A stretch of DNA of 64,000 bases from Miltoncostaea sp963770865 (GCA_963770865.1 CAVYRD010000008.1:1-64000); one strand, 5' to 3'. Counted from the stretch's first letter, positions 1-12,285 are shown. Numbers and translations: made by a program. Notes: generated by a model not told the origin, from the sequence alone.

Positions 1-2
1 GC

Positions 3-119
3 GGCGCAGGCCGGCCCACCCGGACGCTGCCGGTCCCGGGCGCGAACCACTTCCTAGACGTCGAGAGCCGGGTCCCCTCCCGCCTTCTCGACGCGGTCGC
101 CGCGTTCGTCCGCTGGGTG
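3..119 (+). CDS. C-terminal end of a probable alpha/beta hydrolase (partial, left edge)
   Basis: Reading the plus strand from base 3 gives PVPGANHFLDVES followed by an amphipathic helix ending AAFVRW. A GxNHF segment with the catalytic histidine followed by one helix is the usual end of an alpha/beta hydrolase. The 5' part lies outside the window. No stop follows at the expected place: the frame stays open to a TGA at 459-461, antisense to the neighbouring MFS gene, so a frameshift near base 115 or a long antisense overlap must be assumed. The end given is therefore an estimate. Confidence 0.35.
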
Positions 120-1334
120 CCGCCGCGGCACCGGATGCGGCGGCGCGTCGATGGCGGGGACCGGGTAGCGCAGGCTCCAGGCGCCCCAGAGGGCGAGCAG
201 CGCGGCGCACCCGGCCAGCGTCGCCATGATCCCGACGCCGTCGGCCACCGCGCCCGCCAGGGTGGAGCCGATGGCGATCGGCCCGATCACCGAGAGCTGG
301 TAGAGGCCGAGCATCCGCCCGAGCAGAGGCGGCGGCGAGAGCAGCTGCACGGCGGTGTTGGTGGCGGCGAACATCCAGATCCAGAAGGCCCCGCCGAAGG
401 CCATGCCGGCCAGGCCGAGGACGAACCAGGGCGTGACCGCCACCACCGCGAGGCCGGCTGAGAAGGCGAGCGTCGCGATCGGCAGGGCGCGGTGGCGCGG
501 CAGCCCCGCGGCGGTCAGCCGCTCCAGCAGCCACGCGCCGACCAGCGCGCCGCCGCCCATCGCGCCGAGCAGCAGGCCGAGGCCCCCGGCGCCCACGTCG
601 AGGCGGTCGGCGACCACCGGCGCGAGCTCCTGCATCGGCGAGGCGAGGGCGGTGAACAGCGACATGCCGACCAGCAGGCGCCGCAACGCCGGGTCCCGCG
701 CCGCCACGCCGAAGGCCTCGCGCATCCGCACCCCGCCCCGACGCGCCGCCGGGGGCCGCGCGGGGGCGACGAGCAGCGCGAGCACCAGGGCGAGGAACGA
801 CACGGCGTTGACGGCGAAGCAGACCGTGGCGCCGAACACGGCGAGCGTGAGCCCGCCGATGGCGGGCCCGAGCAGGCGGGCCACGTTGATGCCTGCCGCG
901 TTCAGGCTCACCGCCTGGGAGAGCTGCGGGCGGGGCACCAGCGACGGGACGAGGGCGAGCATCGCCGGCAGGCCGAGGGCGAACCCGACCCCCACCGCGA
1001 AGGTGAGGACGTAGATCGCCGGGACGCTGACCCCGTAGAGCAGCGTGATCAGCGCCAGCAGCCCGGCCGCCGCCCCTTGCAGAAGGAACGTCCAGATACC
1101 CACCAGGCGCCGGTCGTGGCGGTCCGCCAGCCGGCCGGCGTAGGCCGAGAGGGCGATCGCCGGCGCCCGCGTGACCAGCGCGAGGGCGCCGACGGCCGCC
1201 GGGCTGCCCGTGGCCTGCAGGATGAGCCAGCCGCTCGCGACGATCTGGAGCCACGACCCGGCGTTTGACGCGAGGCTGGCGAGCCAGATGTCGCGGAACG
1301 ACCGGACGCGCAGGACGTCGGGGACCAGCTGCAT
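54..1334 (-). CDS. MFS transporter, probable drug or metabolite exporter
   Basis: A 426-residue major facilitator protein with about twelve hydrophobic segments and the usual central basic loop (RPPAARRGGVRMREAF). The start RSFRDIWLASLASNAGSWLQ and the loop motif GRLADRHDRR match the family's helix 1 and the conserved loop between helices 2 and 3 (GxLaDrxgrr). I chose the ATG at 1334 because the longer frame adds only a low-complexity Arg/Ser stretch. Substrate cannot be told from sequence. It follows the small membrane protein at 1372-1671 on the same strand and may be co-transcribed. The last 20 or so residues overlap the convergent hydrolase end. Confidence 0.85.
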   Translation of the reverse strand: MQLVPDVLRVRSFRDIWLASLASNAGSWLQIVASGWLILQATGSPAAVGALALVTRAPAIALSAYAGRLADRHDRRLVGIWTFLLQGAAAGLLALITLLYGVSVPAIYVLTFAVGVGFALGLPAMLALVPSLVPRPQLSQAVSLNAAGINVARLLGPAIGGLTLAVFGATVCFAVNAVSFLALVLALLVAPARPPAARRGGVRMREAFGVAARDPALRRLLVGMSLFTALASPMQELAPVVADRLDVGAGGLGLLLGAMGGGALVGAWLLERLTAAGLPRHRALPIATLAFSAGLAVVAVTPWFVLGLAGMAFGGAFWIWMFAATNTAVQLLSPPPLLGRMLGLYQLSVIGPIAIGSTLAGAVADGVGIMATLAGCAALLALWGAWSLRYPVPAIDAPPHPVPRRHPADERGDRVEKAGGDPALDV

Positions 1335-1371
1335 CCGGGCAGTATCGCGGGCGGCCCGCCCGCCCCGCGGC

Positions 1372-1671
1372 TCAGCTGGCCGCGGACACCGCGATCCAGA
1401 CGACGGGGATGAGGAGGACCGCGACGGCGAGGACGATCGCCGCGAACGCGACACCGCGCTCGGCCGGACGGGCGGCGGCCGATCGCCGCGCGCGCACGGC
1501 GAGGGCGATCGCGGCGACCGCGAGGGGCACGCCGATGACGAGCCCTCCGCCGGTGAACCAGTCCCATGGCAGCAGGCTCCCGGGCAGGGACAGGACGGCG
1601 AGGGCGAGGGCGAGGTGGGCGGCGCCGAGCCGCCGCGGGGCGACGTCGATGCTGCGGGTGCTGGTGCTCAT
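1372..1671 (-). CDS. Small membrane protein of unknown function
   Basis: A 99-residue protein with a polar N-terminus and about three hydrophobic helices: one near residues 17-35, one near 41-58 and one near 74-97. A short Arg-rich loop lies between the second and third, the layout of DUF4190-like membrane proteins. A strong Shine-Dalgarno sequence (GGAGGAGCC) directly precedes the ATG at 1671, which fixes the start. It lies between the two-component pair and the MFS gene, all on the minus strand. I cannot assign a function. Confidence 0.7.
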   Translation of the reverse strand: MSTSTRSIDVAPRRLGAAHLALALAVLSLPGSLLPWDWFTGGGLVIGVPLAVAAIALAVRARRSAAARPAERGVAFAAIVLAVAVLLIPVVWIAVSAAS

Positions 1672-1772
1672 GGCTCCTCCAGGGATCGGATGGGGATGCC
1701 CCGATCCTCCGCGCAGGGCCGGCGGCGGGCATCGACGCCAGCGCGTGACCGGACTGCGTGCCAGCGCGGAGA

Positions 1773-2424
1773 TCAGCGGCCGGACGCGGCGCGCAGGTGC
1801 GCCAGCACGGCCAGCACCCGACGGTGGTCCTCGCCGCCCGCCGGCAGGCCGAGCTTGCCCAGGATGCTGCGCACGTGGGTCTCGACCGTCCGCTCGGTGA
1901 GCCAGAGCCGCCGCGCGATGCCGGCGTTGGTGCGGCCCTCGGCCATCAGCCCGAGCACCTCGCGCTCGCGCGGGGTGAGCGACGCCAGCGGGTCGTCGCG
2001 GCGGCTGCCGACGAGCGCGCGCGACGACCTCGGGGTCGAGGGCCGACCCGCCGTCCGCGACCCGCCGGAGGGCGTCGAGGAAGTCGTCGACGTCGAGCAC
2101 GCGGTCCTTCAGGAGGTAGCCGAAGCCCCCCGCGCCGACCAGGTCGAGCGAGTGGCGCGGTCTCGACGTGCTGCGAGAGCAGCATCACGCCGACGCCGGG
2201 GTGGTCGCCGCCGGATCGCGCGCGGCCCGCGCGCCGTCGTCGCTCGTGAGCGGGCGGCATCCGGATGTCGACGACCGCGACGTCCGGCGATGCTCGCGCG
2301 CCACGGCCTCGACCAGCGCCGCGGCGTCGCCGACGGCCGCGACCACGTCGTGCCCGGCGTCGCGCAGCAGCGCCGCCAGGCCCTCGCGGAAGAGGGCGGA
2401 GTCCTCGCCGATCACGACCCGCAC
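1773..2424 (-). pseudogene. NarL/LuxR-type response regulator, broken by several frameshifts
   Basis: The pieces of a normal response regulator are all present but in alternating frames. In order they are a receiver start (VRVVIGEDSALFREGLAALL), a phospho-acceptor segment (DVAVVDIRMPP), MLLSQHVET, VLDVDDFLDALRRVADGG, and the LuxR helix-turn-helix (LTPREREVLGLMAEGRTNAG, then WLTERTVETHVRSILGKL). Joined, they give about 215 residues, the family's usual length. The start is GTG at 2424, overlapping the kinase stop (TGA at 2414-2412). Each piece is well conserved, so sequence error is more likely than decay. It is the partner of the upstream sensor kinase. Confidence 0.75.
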
Positions 2425-4409
2425 GGCAGGCGCGCCTCGAGCGCGCGTGCCGCGCGCCCGGCGGGCTGTCCACGCGAAGTGTGCCTCCGTGCGCGGCCAC
2501 GCGGTCAGCGAGCCCGGCGAGGCCGCCGCCCGCCGTCGCGCGCGCCGCCGCCGCAGCCGTCGTCGGCGACGCGTCAGCACGAGGCTCCCGTCCTCCCGCG
2601 TCGGCGCGGACCGTCGACCCGCGTCGCGCCCGGCGTGCTTGACCGCGTTCGCCAGCGCCTCGCAGACCACGTAGTAGGCGGCGGTCTCGATCTCCGGCGG
2701 CACGCCCTCGGGCGGCCCCTCCATCCCGACGGGCAGCGGCGTCCGCCGCGCGAGGTCGTGCCAGCGCCGCGCCGAGCCCGTCGTCGAGCGGCGACGGCCG
2801 CAGGCCGCGCGCGATCTCGCGCAGCCCCGCGACGGCGTCCGCGACCTCGGTCGACCGCCCCGTCGAGGGCCCGGACGACCTCGCGGTCCGCGCCGGGCCG
2901 CCGCTGCACCCGGCGCAGCGCCATGCCCAGGGCCACCAGCCGCTGCTGGGCGCCGTCGTGCAGGTCGCGCTGCAGGCGCCGGCGCTCGTCGTCACCGGCC
3001 AGGACGATCCTCGCCCGGCTCTCCTCCACCTCCTCGAGCCGCCGCCGCAGCTCGCAGCGCAGGCGCGCCACCTCGACCGGCAGCGCCGCCGCGCGCAGGA
3101 CGTCGTCGAGCCGGCGCCGGCGCTCCAGCAGCCGCTGCGCGTGGACCACGACGCCGAGCGGCGCCACGCCGCGGCCGATCGCGGTCACGGCCTGCCCCTC
3201 GCCCGGCGACGGGACGCACGCCGCGCCGCCGAGGTCCGCGTGCACGCCGTGCTCCGGCAGCCACACCAGCAGGCGAAGGCCCGGGTCGCCCAGGGCGTCG
3301 CGCAGCACCGGCTCGATGTCCTCGGGCGCGGCGGCGCCGTCGCGCAGGCGGGCGGCGAACGCCTCGACCGAGCCGAGCGCGCGCGCCCGGTCGCGATCGA
3401 AGCGGCGATCCACGACGCGCTGGAGGCGGCGGCGCAGCGGGTCGAACGCCAGGGCGGCCGCCACCGCCGCGACCGCTGCGGCCACGGTGGACCCGCCCCC
3501 GAGCGGCACGGCCACGACGAGCGCGATCGCGACGGCGCCCCCGGCCAGGAGCACCGAGATGATGAGCCAGGCGATCGTCTGGCTGATGACCCGGTCAACG
3601 TCGTAGAGCCCGTGCCGGAGCATCGCCACCGCCACGGCGCCGACGAGTGCGAGGTAGGCGGCGAGGAAGGTCACGAACGTGATCGGGCCGGTCCCCTCGC
3701 GGACGAGCCCCTCCAGGATGCCCGCGACGAGGGCGACGGGCAGGAGGATCGAGGCGGCCGCGAGCCACTTCACCTGCACCCTCTCCACCCCCCGCGCGCG
3801 GCGCGCCCGCACGATGATCGCGGCAACGCCCAGCGCCACCGACGCCAGAAGCCCCGCGAGCGCGACGACCGTGAGGACCCCGGAGACCGCCGCCGGCGCC
3901 GTGGGCAGCGGGCGCGCCACGTCCTGGTAGGGCGCGTCGAAGCGCTCGTCGCGCACCGCGGAGGCGAGGAGGGCGGCCCACGGCGCGAGCAGCGCGACGG
4001 CGACGGCCAGGCGCCAGCGCGGGCCAACCGGCCGGCCGTCCGGGAAGAGCATGAGCAGCAGGGACAGGAGGGCGAAGACCGGGATCCAGTCGGCGCCGAA
4101 GAGCAGCGCCGCCCACCCGGCTCCGCCGACGTGGCCGTGCGTCGCGGCGTCCGCCCACGCGCTGAAGGCCTCGTCGAGCGCCGGCAGCAGCCCGAGGCCG
4201 GCGACGATCGCCCCGACCGGGTTGCCCGGGCGCCGCCGCGCAATCGCCACCCCCGCCGCGAGTGCGGGCACCGAGAAGGCCGCGGCCGCCAGGGCGCCGG
4301 CAGACGAGCGCGAGGGCGCCTCGTCGAGCACCCGCAGGGCGACCGCGCCCGCCGCCGCGGCCGCGGCGAGCGCCGCGCACGACCACGCCACGACGAGGGG
4401 CCAGCGCAC
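2412..4409 (-). pseudogene. NarL-family sensor histidine kinase (DesK/LiaS-like), broken by frameshifts
   Basis: About 660 residues when the frames are joined. The N-terminal half is a multi-helix membrane sensor. A linker with a GAF-like region follows, then the HisKA_3 box RDLHDGAQQRL near residue 483 and an ATPase domain with ETAAYYVVCEALANAVKHA (N-box) and a DDGCGG G1 box. The reading is clean from 4409 down to about 2860. Below that at least seven single-base shifts are needed to reach LEARLPCGS and a TGA at 2414-2412. The start is GTG at 4409. It overlaps and presumably phosphorylates the following response regulator. The signal sensed is unknown. Confidence 0.75.
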
Positions 4410-4475
4410 GCCGCGATCATCCCACCGCCGGGCCCCGCGGGGATCGGTGCCACCACGTAGTCGGGCTTGACGGCG

Positions 4476-4504
4476 GCTAACGGCGTTAGCTAACGTCGGC
4501 TAAC
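4476..4504 (+). promoter_or_regulatory. Probable TetR operator upstream of the DUF4260/TetR pair
   Basis: The hexamer GCTAAC occurs at 4476-4481, 4489-4494 and 4499-4504, with an inverted GTTAGC at 4485-4490. The first half forms a perfect palindrome with a 3-base centre (4476-4490), and GTTAGCTAAC at 4485-4494 is a second palindrome. It sits 29 bases before the first gene of an operon that encodes a TetR protein, the classic place for autoregulation. Confidence 0.6.
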
Positions 4505-4532
4505 AGTGTTCGCCACATCGGGAGGAGACGCC

Positions 4533-4919
4533 GTGACCACCCTCGCACCAGCCCGCAGCCCGCTGGCCCGCGTCGCCTGGGGGGCGCTCTCGATGGCCCT
4601 CCTCGGCGCCGCGATCGGCGCCGTCGCGACCACCTCCGCCTCCTGGAGCTGGGTCGCCGCCACCGCGATGGCGCCCGACGTCGCGCTGCTCCTCGGGTTC
4701 GGCCGGGGCCTCGTCCCCGGACAGCTCCACCCCCGGGCCGTGCCGCTCTACAACGCCCTCCACCACCCGGCCGGCCCGCTCGCGCTCGGCGCCCTGGCCT
4801 CCGCCGGCGTCGTGGGAGCGGGCCCCGCCGCAGCCGCGCTGGCCTGGGGCTTCCACATCGCCATGGACAGGGCCGCCGGCTACGGGCTGCGGACGCGCGA
4901 TGGCCTCCAGCGCTCCTGA
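4533..4919 (+). CDS. DUF4260 family membrane protein
   Basis: A 128-residue integral membrane protein with about four hydrophobic segments and the DUF4260 signature YNALHHPAGPLALG and WGFHIAMDRAAGYGLR. The GTG at 4533 is chosen because GGGAGGAG lies just upstream of it; a GTG at 4506 would place the start inside the operator. The 3' end overlaps the TetR gene by 20 bases, so the two are co-transcribed and probably co-regulated through the palindromes just upstream. The family's biochemical role is unknown. Confidence 0.8.
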   Translation: MTTLAPARSPLARVAWGALSMALLGAAIGAVATTSASWSWVAATAMAPDVALLLGFGRGLVPGQLHPRAVPLYNALHHPAGPLALGALASAGVVGAGPAAAALAWGFHIAMDRAAGYGLRTRDGLQRS

Positions 4920-5451
4920 GCTCAGCGCCCGCGGCCGGGAGATCGTCGCCGCGGGCCGGGCGCTCCTGGAGGAGGGCGGGCCGGAGGCCCTCTCGATGCG
5001 CCGCCTGGCCGAGCGGGTCGGCATCCGGGCCCCCTCCATCTACAAGCACCTCGCCGACAAGCAGGCGCTGGAGGTCGCGCTCGTCGCCGACGGCCTGCGC
5101 GAGTTCGCCGAGCGCTGCGAGGAGGCCGTCGCCGGACCGGGCGAGCCGCTGGCCGCCCTGGCGCGCGCGTACCGCGCCTTCGCCCTCGCCCATCCCCACC
5201 TCTACCGGCTGATGAACGACCGCCCGCTGCCCCGCGAGCGCCTGCCCACGGGGCTCGAGGACCGGGCGGCCGCGCCGCTCGTGGCCGCCGCGGCCGGCGA
5301 CCCCGACCGGGCGCGGGCGGCGTGGGCCTTCGCCCACGGGATGGCGATGCTCGAGCTCACCGACCGCTTCCCCGCCGGCGCGGACCTGGACGCTGCGTGG
5401 ACGGAGGGCGTGCGCGCCCTCCGGGGCGGCGGCGCGAGGCCGGCCTCGTAG
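4900..5451 (+). CDS. TetR/AcrR family transcriptional regulator
   Basis: A 183-residue repressor. An N-terminal helix-turn-helix runs over residues 10-60 (REIVAAGRALLEEGGPEALS, then RLAERVGIRAPSIYKHLADK). A helical ligand-binding half follows with a tail of the TetR_C_33 (WHG) type (FALAHPHLYRLM, WAFAHGMAMLEL). The ATG at 4900 lies inside the end of the DUF4260 gene. It most likely binds the GCTAAC repeats before that gene and controls its own operon. Ligand unknown. Confidence 0.85.
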   Translation: MASSAPELSARGREIVAAGRALLEEGGPEALSMRRLAERVGIRAPSIYKHLADKQALEVALVADGLREFAERCEEAVAGPGEPLAALARAYRAFALAHPHLYRLMNDRPLPRERLPTGLEDRAAAPLVAAAAGDPDRARAAWAFAHGMAMLELTDRFPAGADLDAAWTEGVRALRGGGARPAS

Positions 5452-5468
5452 CGTGCCGGCCAGGGCGC

Positions 5469-5497
5469 GCGAATCGCCCCTGACCGGGGCGATTCGC
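5469..5497 (+). terminator. Hairpin after the TetR gene
   Basis: A perfect 12-bp stem (GCGAATCGCCCC with its complement) around the 5-base loop TGACC, starting 18 bases after the TetR stop. There is no T tract, as is common for hairpin terminators in high-GC actinobacteria. Confidence 0.6.
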
Positions 5498-5601
5498 ATC
5501 CGGCGGCACCGCCTTCAGCGGGGCGGGCCGCCTCAGACCCGGCGTCAGACGGCCGCGGGGGCGCCGGTCTCTACACGGGCACGTGGCGCTCCTCGAAGTA
5601 C

Positions 5602-5751
5602 ATGGGCGGGAGCGCCTCGACAAGCGGTGCTCTCGCTCCCCTGGCCGGGGACCTCTACCGCAGCCTGCGCGAGCGGGGCGTGGCGCCCGGGCGGATCCGC
5701 GACGTCGTGCTCGAGCAGGCCGGGCGCGCCCTGGCGGCGCCCCCCGGCTAG
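5602..5751 (+). CDS. Possible small protein (49 residues), unrecognised
   Basis: The frame ending at TAG 5749-5751 reads SGALAPLAGDLYRSLRERG followed by VAPGRIRDVVLEQAGRALAA, which looks like an amphipathic helical protein rather than an antisense shadow. Its stop shares the four bases CTAG with the stop of the convergent Vps62-like gene, as three other convergent gene pairs in this window do. The ATG at 5602 is arbitrary; the frame stays open further upstream through the hairpin. It may be a small gene or a gene remnant. Confidence 0.3.
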   Translation: MGGSASTSGALAPLAGDLYRSLRERGVAPGRIRDVVLEQAGRALAAPPG

Positions 5752-7724
5752 GCCGTGGCAGGAAGCTCCGGCGGCAGCTCCTCGCCGCGGACCTCGGGCG
5801 CGGGCCCGGTCTCGTGGCGCACGCGCAGGTCGAAGTAGAGGTAGGCCGAGGCCGTGGCGGCGAAGGGCAGCGCCGTGACGTAGACGAGCGCCGCGATCAG
5901 GTTGACCAGATCGAACGCGGCGCCGCTCGCCAGGAGCACCAGGACCCCGATGGCGGGGCCCAGCAGCAGCGCCACCGCCGTCACGCCGAGAGAGATGCTC
6001 GCGACGCGCCACCAGTGGCCGCGGGCCAGCGCGGCGCTCCGGCGCAGCAAGCCGACGGAGGTGCCGCCCTCGATGGCCGCGACCGACCCGATGAGCGACC
6101 ACCGCACGAGCAGGAACACCGCGACCGGCACCAGCACGACGGTGAGGTCGAGGACGACCTGCACCGCGACCAGGATCAGCAGGGCCGGCACCAGCGCCCG
6201 CAACCGCGGCAGCACGGCCCGGTACGCGGAGATCGCCGTCACGGGCCGGCCGGCGTCGATCTCGATCAGCGCCCGCGCCGTCGCGGCCTGGACCAGTGCG
6301 AAGCCGAGGAGCGTGAACGTCAGGCCGAGGCCGAAGGCGAGAGCGTCGACGAACGCGTTGCGCTCGCCGGCTTCGTCCACCAGGGGCGCGAGGAGGGCGA
6401 CCCGGAACAGGAGCCACTGGACGAACGTGATGAGGATCCCGAGCGGCACGAACAGCAGCCCGATGCCGAGGAACACCCGCGGATGCCCCCGCAGCATCCT
6501 CTCGGACGCGGCCAGCATCTGCCCCCAGGCGCGCCGGCGCGCGACCCGGAGGGGGGTGGACGGCACCCAGCGCGTGCGCGAGATGGCCCACAGCAGCAGC
6601 ACGGCGAGACCGCCGATGACCGCGGCCGACGGGCCGGGGTGGAGCTTCAGCTGGCGCAGGGCCTCCGAGCCGGTGGCGATGGCGCCGCAGAAGAGGTCGG
6701 TGGCCGAGGTGCCGAGAGCGCCGCCCGCCGGCACGTCGAAGCTCCTGGCGCGCCAGCTCTGCTGCGACCAGGTGATCGGCTCGGTCCACTGGAGCTTGTC
6801 GTTCGGCCCGGTGGGCCCGTTGAAGACTCCGCGCTGGCGCTCCCCCCACCGGCCCTCGAAGCCGAGCCACGGGTAGGCGCGCAGGTAGTCGTCCCGGCCG
6901 GTGGGGATGACGGCCACCTGCGGCCGGATCTCGCGCGATGGGCCCTGGGTGTCGTCGCAGCCGACACCCTCGGCCGAGCTGCGCATCAGGTAGAGGCGCG
7001 ACTCGTAGAAGTTCGCCTGCGAGCCCTCGGCCGGGTAGACGACCGGGTGGGTGCCGTCAACCAGCTGGAGCTTGGCGTCACCCCAGTCCGCGCGCTCGGC
7101 GCTCGAGTGCTGGCTGTAGCCCACCTCGGCCGGCGTCCCCGCCAGGGCCTGCTGCGGCGTCGACGCGTCGAAGACGATCTGGATCATCTCCCAGTCGCCC
7201 TCGTGCTTGTTCTTCCAGTCGTTGTAGACGTAGTAGAACCAGTACTGGAGGGCGAGCCTGCCGGGGTGCGCGGCCTCGGTGACGACGCGGGCGTAGGCCG
7301 TCGGCGGGGCCTTCGCCTGCAGGCGCGCGGCCCAGTCCTCGTAGGTGCACCCCGGGTCGAGGGCGTCGCCGGGGAAGTCGAGGTGGTACTCCCAGAGGCC
7401 GCGCGCGAGGTCGGCGGCCGTCGGGCCCACGGTCACGAGGTTGCTGCGGTCCCACGGCCCGCGGAGGGCCACCTCGTCGTTGCCCATCAGCAGATCGACG
7501 TCGATCGGCTCGTACGGTGCCGTGGAGCCCTCGCAGGAGTCCTGGATCCGCAGCCGGACGATGGGCGCGTACTTCGCGGCCAGGGCGGTCTCGGCGGGGG
7601 TGGCGCCGCTGCCGGCCGGCACGGCGGCGGCGCGCGGGGCGTTCCACAAGCCGGCGAGGACGGCCAGCAACAGCAGGGCCAGGGCGAGTGCCGGCGGCCG
7701 CCGGCGCAGGTCGTGTGGCCGCAT
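5748..7724 (-). CDS. Vps62-like exported domain joined to a multi-pass membrane domain
   Basis: A 658-residue protein. A signal peptide or anchor covers residues 1-35 (ALALALLLLAVLAGLWNAPRA). The outside half resembles Vps62/DUF946 proteins (KYAPIVRLRIQDSCEG, LQYWFYYVYNDWKNKHEGDW). A hydrophobic helix follows near residue 380, then a C-terminal half of about five to six membrane helices with ALARGHWWRV, resembling the membrane domains of stress-related DUF7847/GlpQ-type proteins. The ATG at 7724 gives a proper signal peptide; the longer frame adds Arg-rich sequence across the atp terminator. Function unknown. Confidence 0.7.
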   Translation of the reverse strand: MRPHDLRRRPPALALALLLLAVLAGLWNAPRAAAVPAGSGATPAETALAAKYAPIVRLRIQDSCEGSTAPYEPIDVDLLMGNDEVALRGPWDRSNLVTVGPTAADLARGLWEYHLDFPGDALDPGCTYEDWAARLQAKAPPTAYARVVTEAAHPGRLALQYWFYYVYNDWKNKHEGDWEMIQIVFDASTPQQALAGTPAEVGYSQHSSAERADWGDAKLQLVDGTHPVVYPAEGSQANFYESRLYLMRSSAEGVGCDDTQGPSREIRPQVAVIPTGRDDYLRAYPWLGFEGRWGERQRGVFNGPTGPNDKLQWTEPITWSQQSWRARSFDVPAGGALGTSATDLFCGAIATGSEALRQLKLHPGPSAAVIGGLAVLLLWAISRTRWVPSTPLRVARRRAWGQMLAASERMLRGHPRVFLGIGLLFVPLGILITFVQWLLFRVALLAPLVDEAGERNAFVDALAFGLGLTFTLLGFALVQAATARALIEIDAGRPVTAISAYRAVLPRLRALVPALLILVAVQVVLDLTVVLVPVAVFLLVRWSLIGSVAAIEGGTSVGLLRRSAALARGHWWRVASISLGVTAVALLLGPAIGVLVLLASGAAFDLVNLIAALVYVTALPFAATASAYLYFDLRVRHETGPAPEVRGEELPPELPATA

Positions 7725-7800
7725 CGGGCCGCACGATATCCGCGCCCGATCCCGCGTGCGGCGCCTCAGTCGCGAGCCAGGACGCCACGCCCACGCAAAT

Positions 7801-7842
7801 CCCGACTGAGCCGGGGCCGCCAAGGGCCCCGGCTCAGTCGGG
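7801..7842 (-). terminator. Terminator hairpin of the ATP synthase operon
   Basis: A perfect 18-bp stem (7801-7818 with 7825-7842) and a 6-base loop, lying 8 bases past the atpC stop. It is symmetrical and would also insulate the operon from the gene beyond. Only a short ATTT follows in the atp direction. Confidence 0.85.
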
Positions 7843-7850
7843 ATCGGGCG

Positions 7851-8279
7851 TCAACGCTCGGAGACCCTCAGGCGGTTCTCGGCGCGGCGGCGCGCGCTCT
7901 CGGCGGCGACCCGCGCGACGTCGTCGTCACCGGCGTCGGTCAGGGCCTGCTCGGCGCGCTCCAAGGCGGCGCGGGCGCGCTCGGCGTCGATCTCGTCGGC
8001 CTTCTCGGCCTGCTCCACGAGGACCAGGACGCGGTCCTCCTCGACCGAGAGGTAGCCCTCGGAGGTGGCGTAGATCACCTCGGTGTCGTCGAGGAGCTTC
8101 AGGCGCGTCTCGCCCAGCTTCAGGAACGCGATGAAGGGGGTATGGCGCGGCAGGATGCCGACCTCGCCCTGGATGCTCGGGGCGATGACCATGTAGGCGA
8201 AGTCGTCGAAGACCGCGCCGTCGGGGGTGAGGAGCCGCACGCCGAGGCGCTTGCGCTCCTGTCCGACCTGAGTGGACAC
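7851..8279 (-). CDS. atpC: ATP synthase F1 subunit epsilon
   Basis: A 142-residue epsilon subunit of the central stalk. It couples rotation to catalysis and restrains ATP hydrolysis at the membrane. An N-terminal beta sandwich (LLTPDGAVFDDFAYMVIAPS, GEVGILPRHTPFIAFL) is followed by a C-terminal helical part (RARAALERAEQALTDA). The start is GTG at 8279, 5 bases after the atpD stop. It is the last gene of the operon, directly before the terminator hairpin. Confidence 0.95.
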   Translation of the reverse strand: MSTQVGQERKRLGVRLLTPDGAVFDDFAYMVIAPSIQGEVGILPRHTPFIAFLKLGETRLKLLDDTEVIYATSEGYLSVEEDRVLVLVEQAEKADEIDAERARAALERAEQALTDAGDDDVARVAAESARRRAENRLRVSER

Positions 8280-8284
8280 GCCGC

Positions 8285-9697
<1,413 letters not shown>

Positions 9698-9726
9698 TCT
9701 TGAGGTCTCTCCTCGGGGGCTGGGCG

Positions 9727-10630
9727 TCATTGGAGGGCGTCGGCGCCCGCGACCACTTCCAGGATCTCCTGGGTGATGGCCGCCTGGCGGGCACGGTTCA
9801 TGGCCAGCGTGTACGAGTCGATGAGCGCGCCGGCGTTGTCGGTGGCGTTGCGCATGGCCGTGCGGCGGGCCGCGAGCTCCGCGGCCGCGCTCTCCAGCAG
9901 CGCGCGGTAGATCGTGGTGTCGAGGAACGTCGGCAGGAGCTTCAGCAGGAAGTCGACCGGGTCCGGCTCGAAGAGCGCGAGGCCGCGGCCCGTCTCGGGC
10001 GCGTCCTCCTCGCCGTCGCCGTCCTCGTCGAGCATCACGACGCGCTCGACGGGCAGGAGCTGCTCCGTGGTCACGTTCTGCTCCAGCACCGACTTGAATG
10101 CGTTGAAGACGATGACGACCCGGTTGAACCTCCTTGTTCACGAAGCGCCGCACGAGGTGCTCCGTCACCTGCTGCGCGTCGGCGTAGGTCGGCTCGACCG
10201 AGAAGCCCTGGAAGGAGCGGTCGATGGTCATCCCGCGGAACGCGATCGTGCCGGCGCCCTTCTTGCCGACGGTGGTGAACTCGACGTCGGAGAAGCCCCC
10301 GGCGCGCAGCTCGTCCGCCACGAGGAACGCCTGACGGACGATGTTGACGTTGAAGGCCCCGGCCAGGCCGCGGTCTCCGGTGATGGCGACCACGACGGCC
10401 GTGCCCTCGGAGGGGCGCTCCTCGAGCAGGGCCAGGCCCTTGGCGCCGCCGCTCTGCCGCGCGGCCTGCGCCATCAGCCGCCGCATCGCGGTGGCGTAGG
10501 GGCGCAGCGCCTCGATGTTCTCCTGGGCGCGGCGCATCTTCGCCGAGGCCACGAGCTCCATCGCGCGGGTGATCTTGCGGGTGTTCCGGACGGAGTCGAT
10601 CCGCCGCTTGATGTCTCGGGTGGTCGCCAA
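9727..10630 (-). CDS. atpG: ATP synthase F1 subunit gamma (one-base frameshift)
   Basis: The central rotor shaft. The N-terminal part (TTRDIKRRIDSVRNTRKITR, ITGDRGLAGAFN) reads from ATG 10630 down to RFVNKE. The rest (VLEQNVTTEQLLPVERVVML ... NRARQAAITQEILEVVAGAD) is in another frame and ends at TGA 9729-9727. Removing one T of the coding strand (A at 10127 or 10128) gives VNRVVIVFNAFKSVLEQ and restores about 300 residues. As the subunit is indispensable, I take this as a sequence error and annotate the full gene. Confidence 0.92.
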
Positions 10631-10642
10631 GGGTGTCTCGGG

Positions 10643-12232
<1,590 letters not shown>

Positions 12233-12285
12233 CTGGGGGTGGTCACCTTTCTCTGCTCAGGTCGAATGCGTGTTGGTGCTGACGG

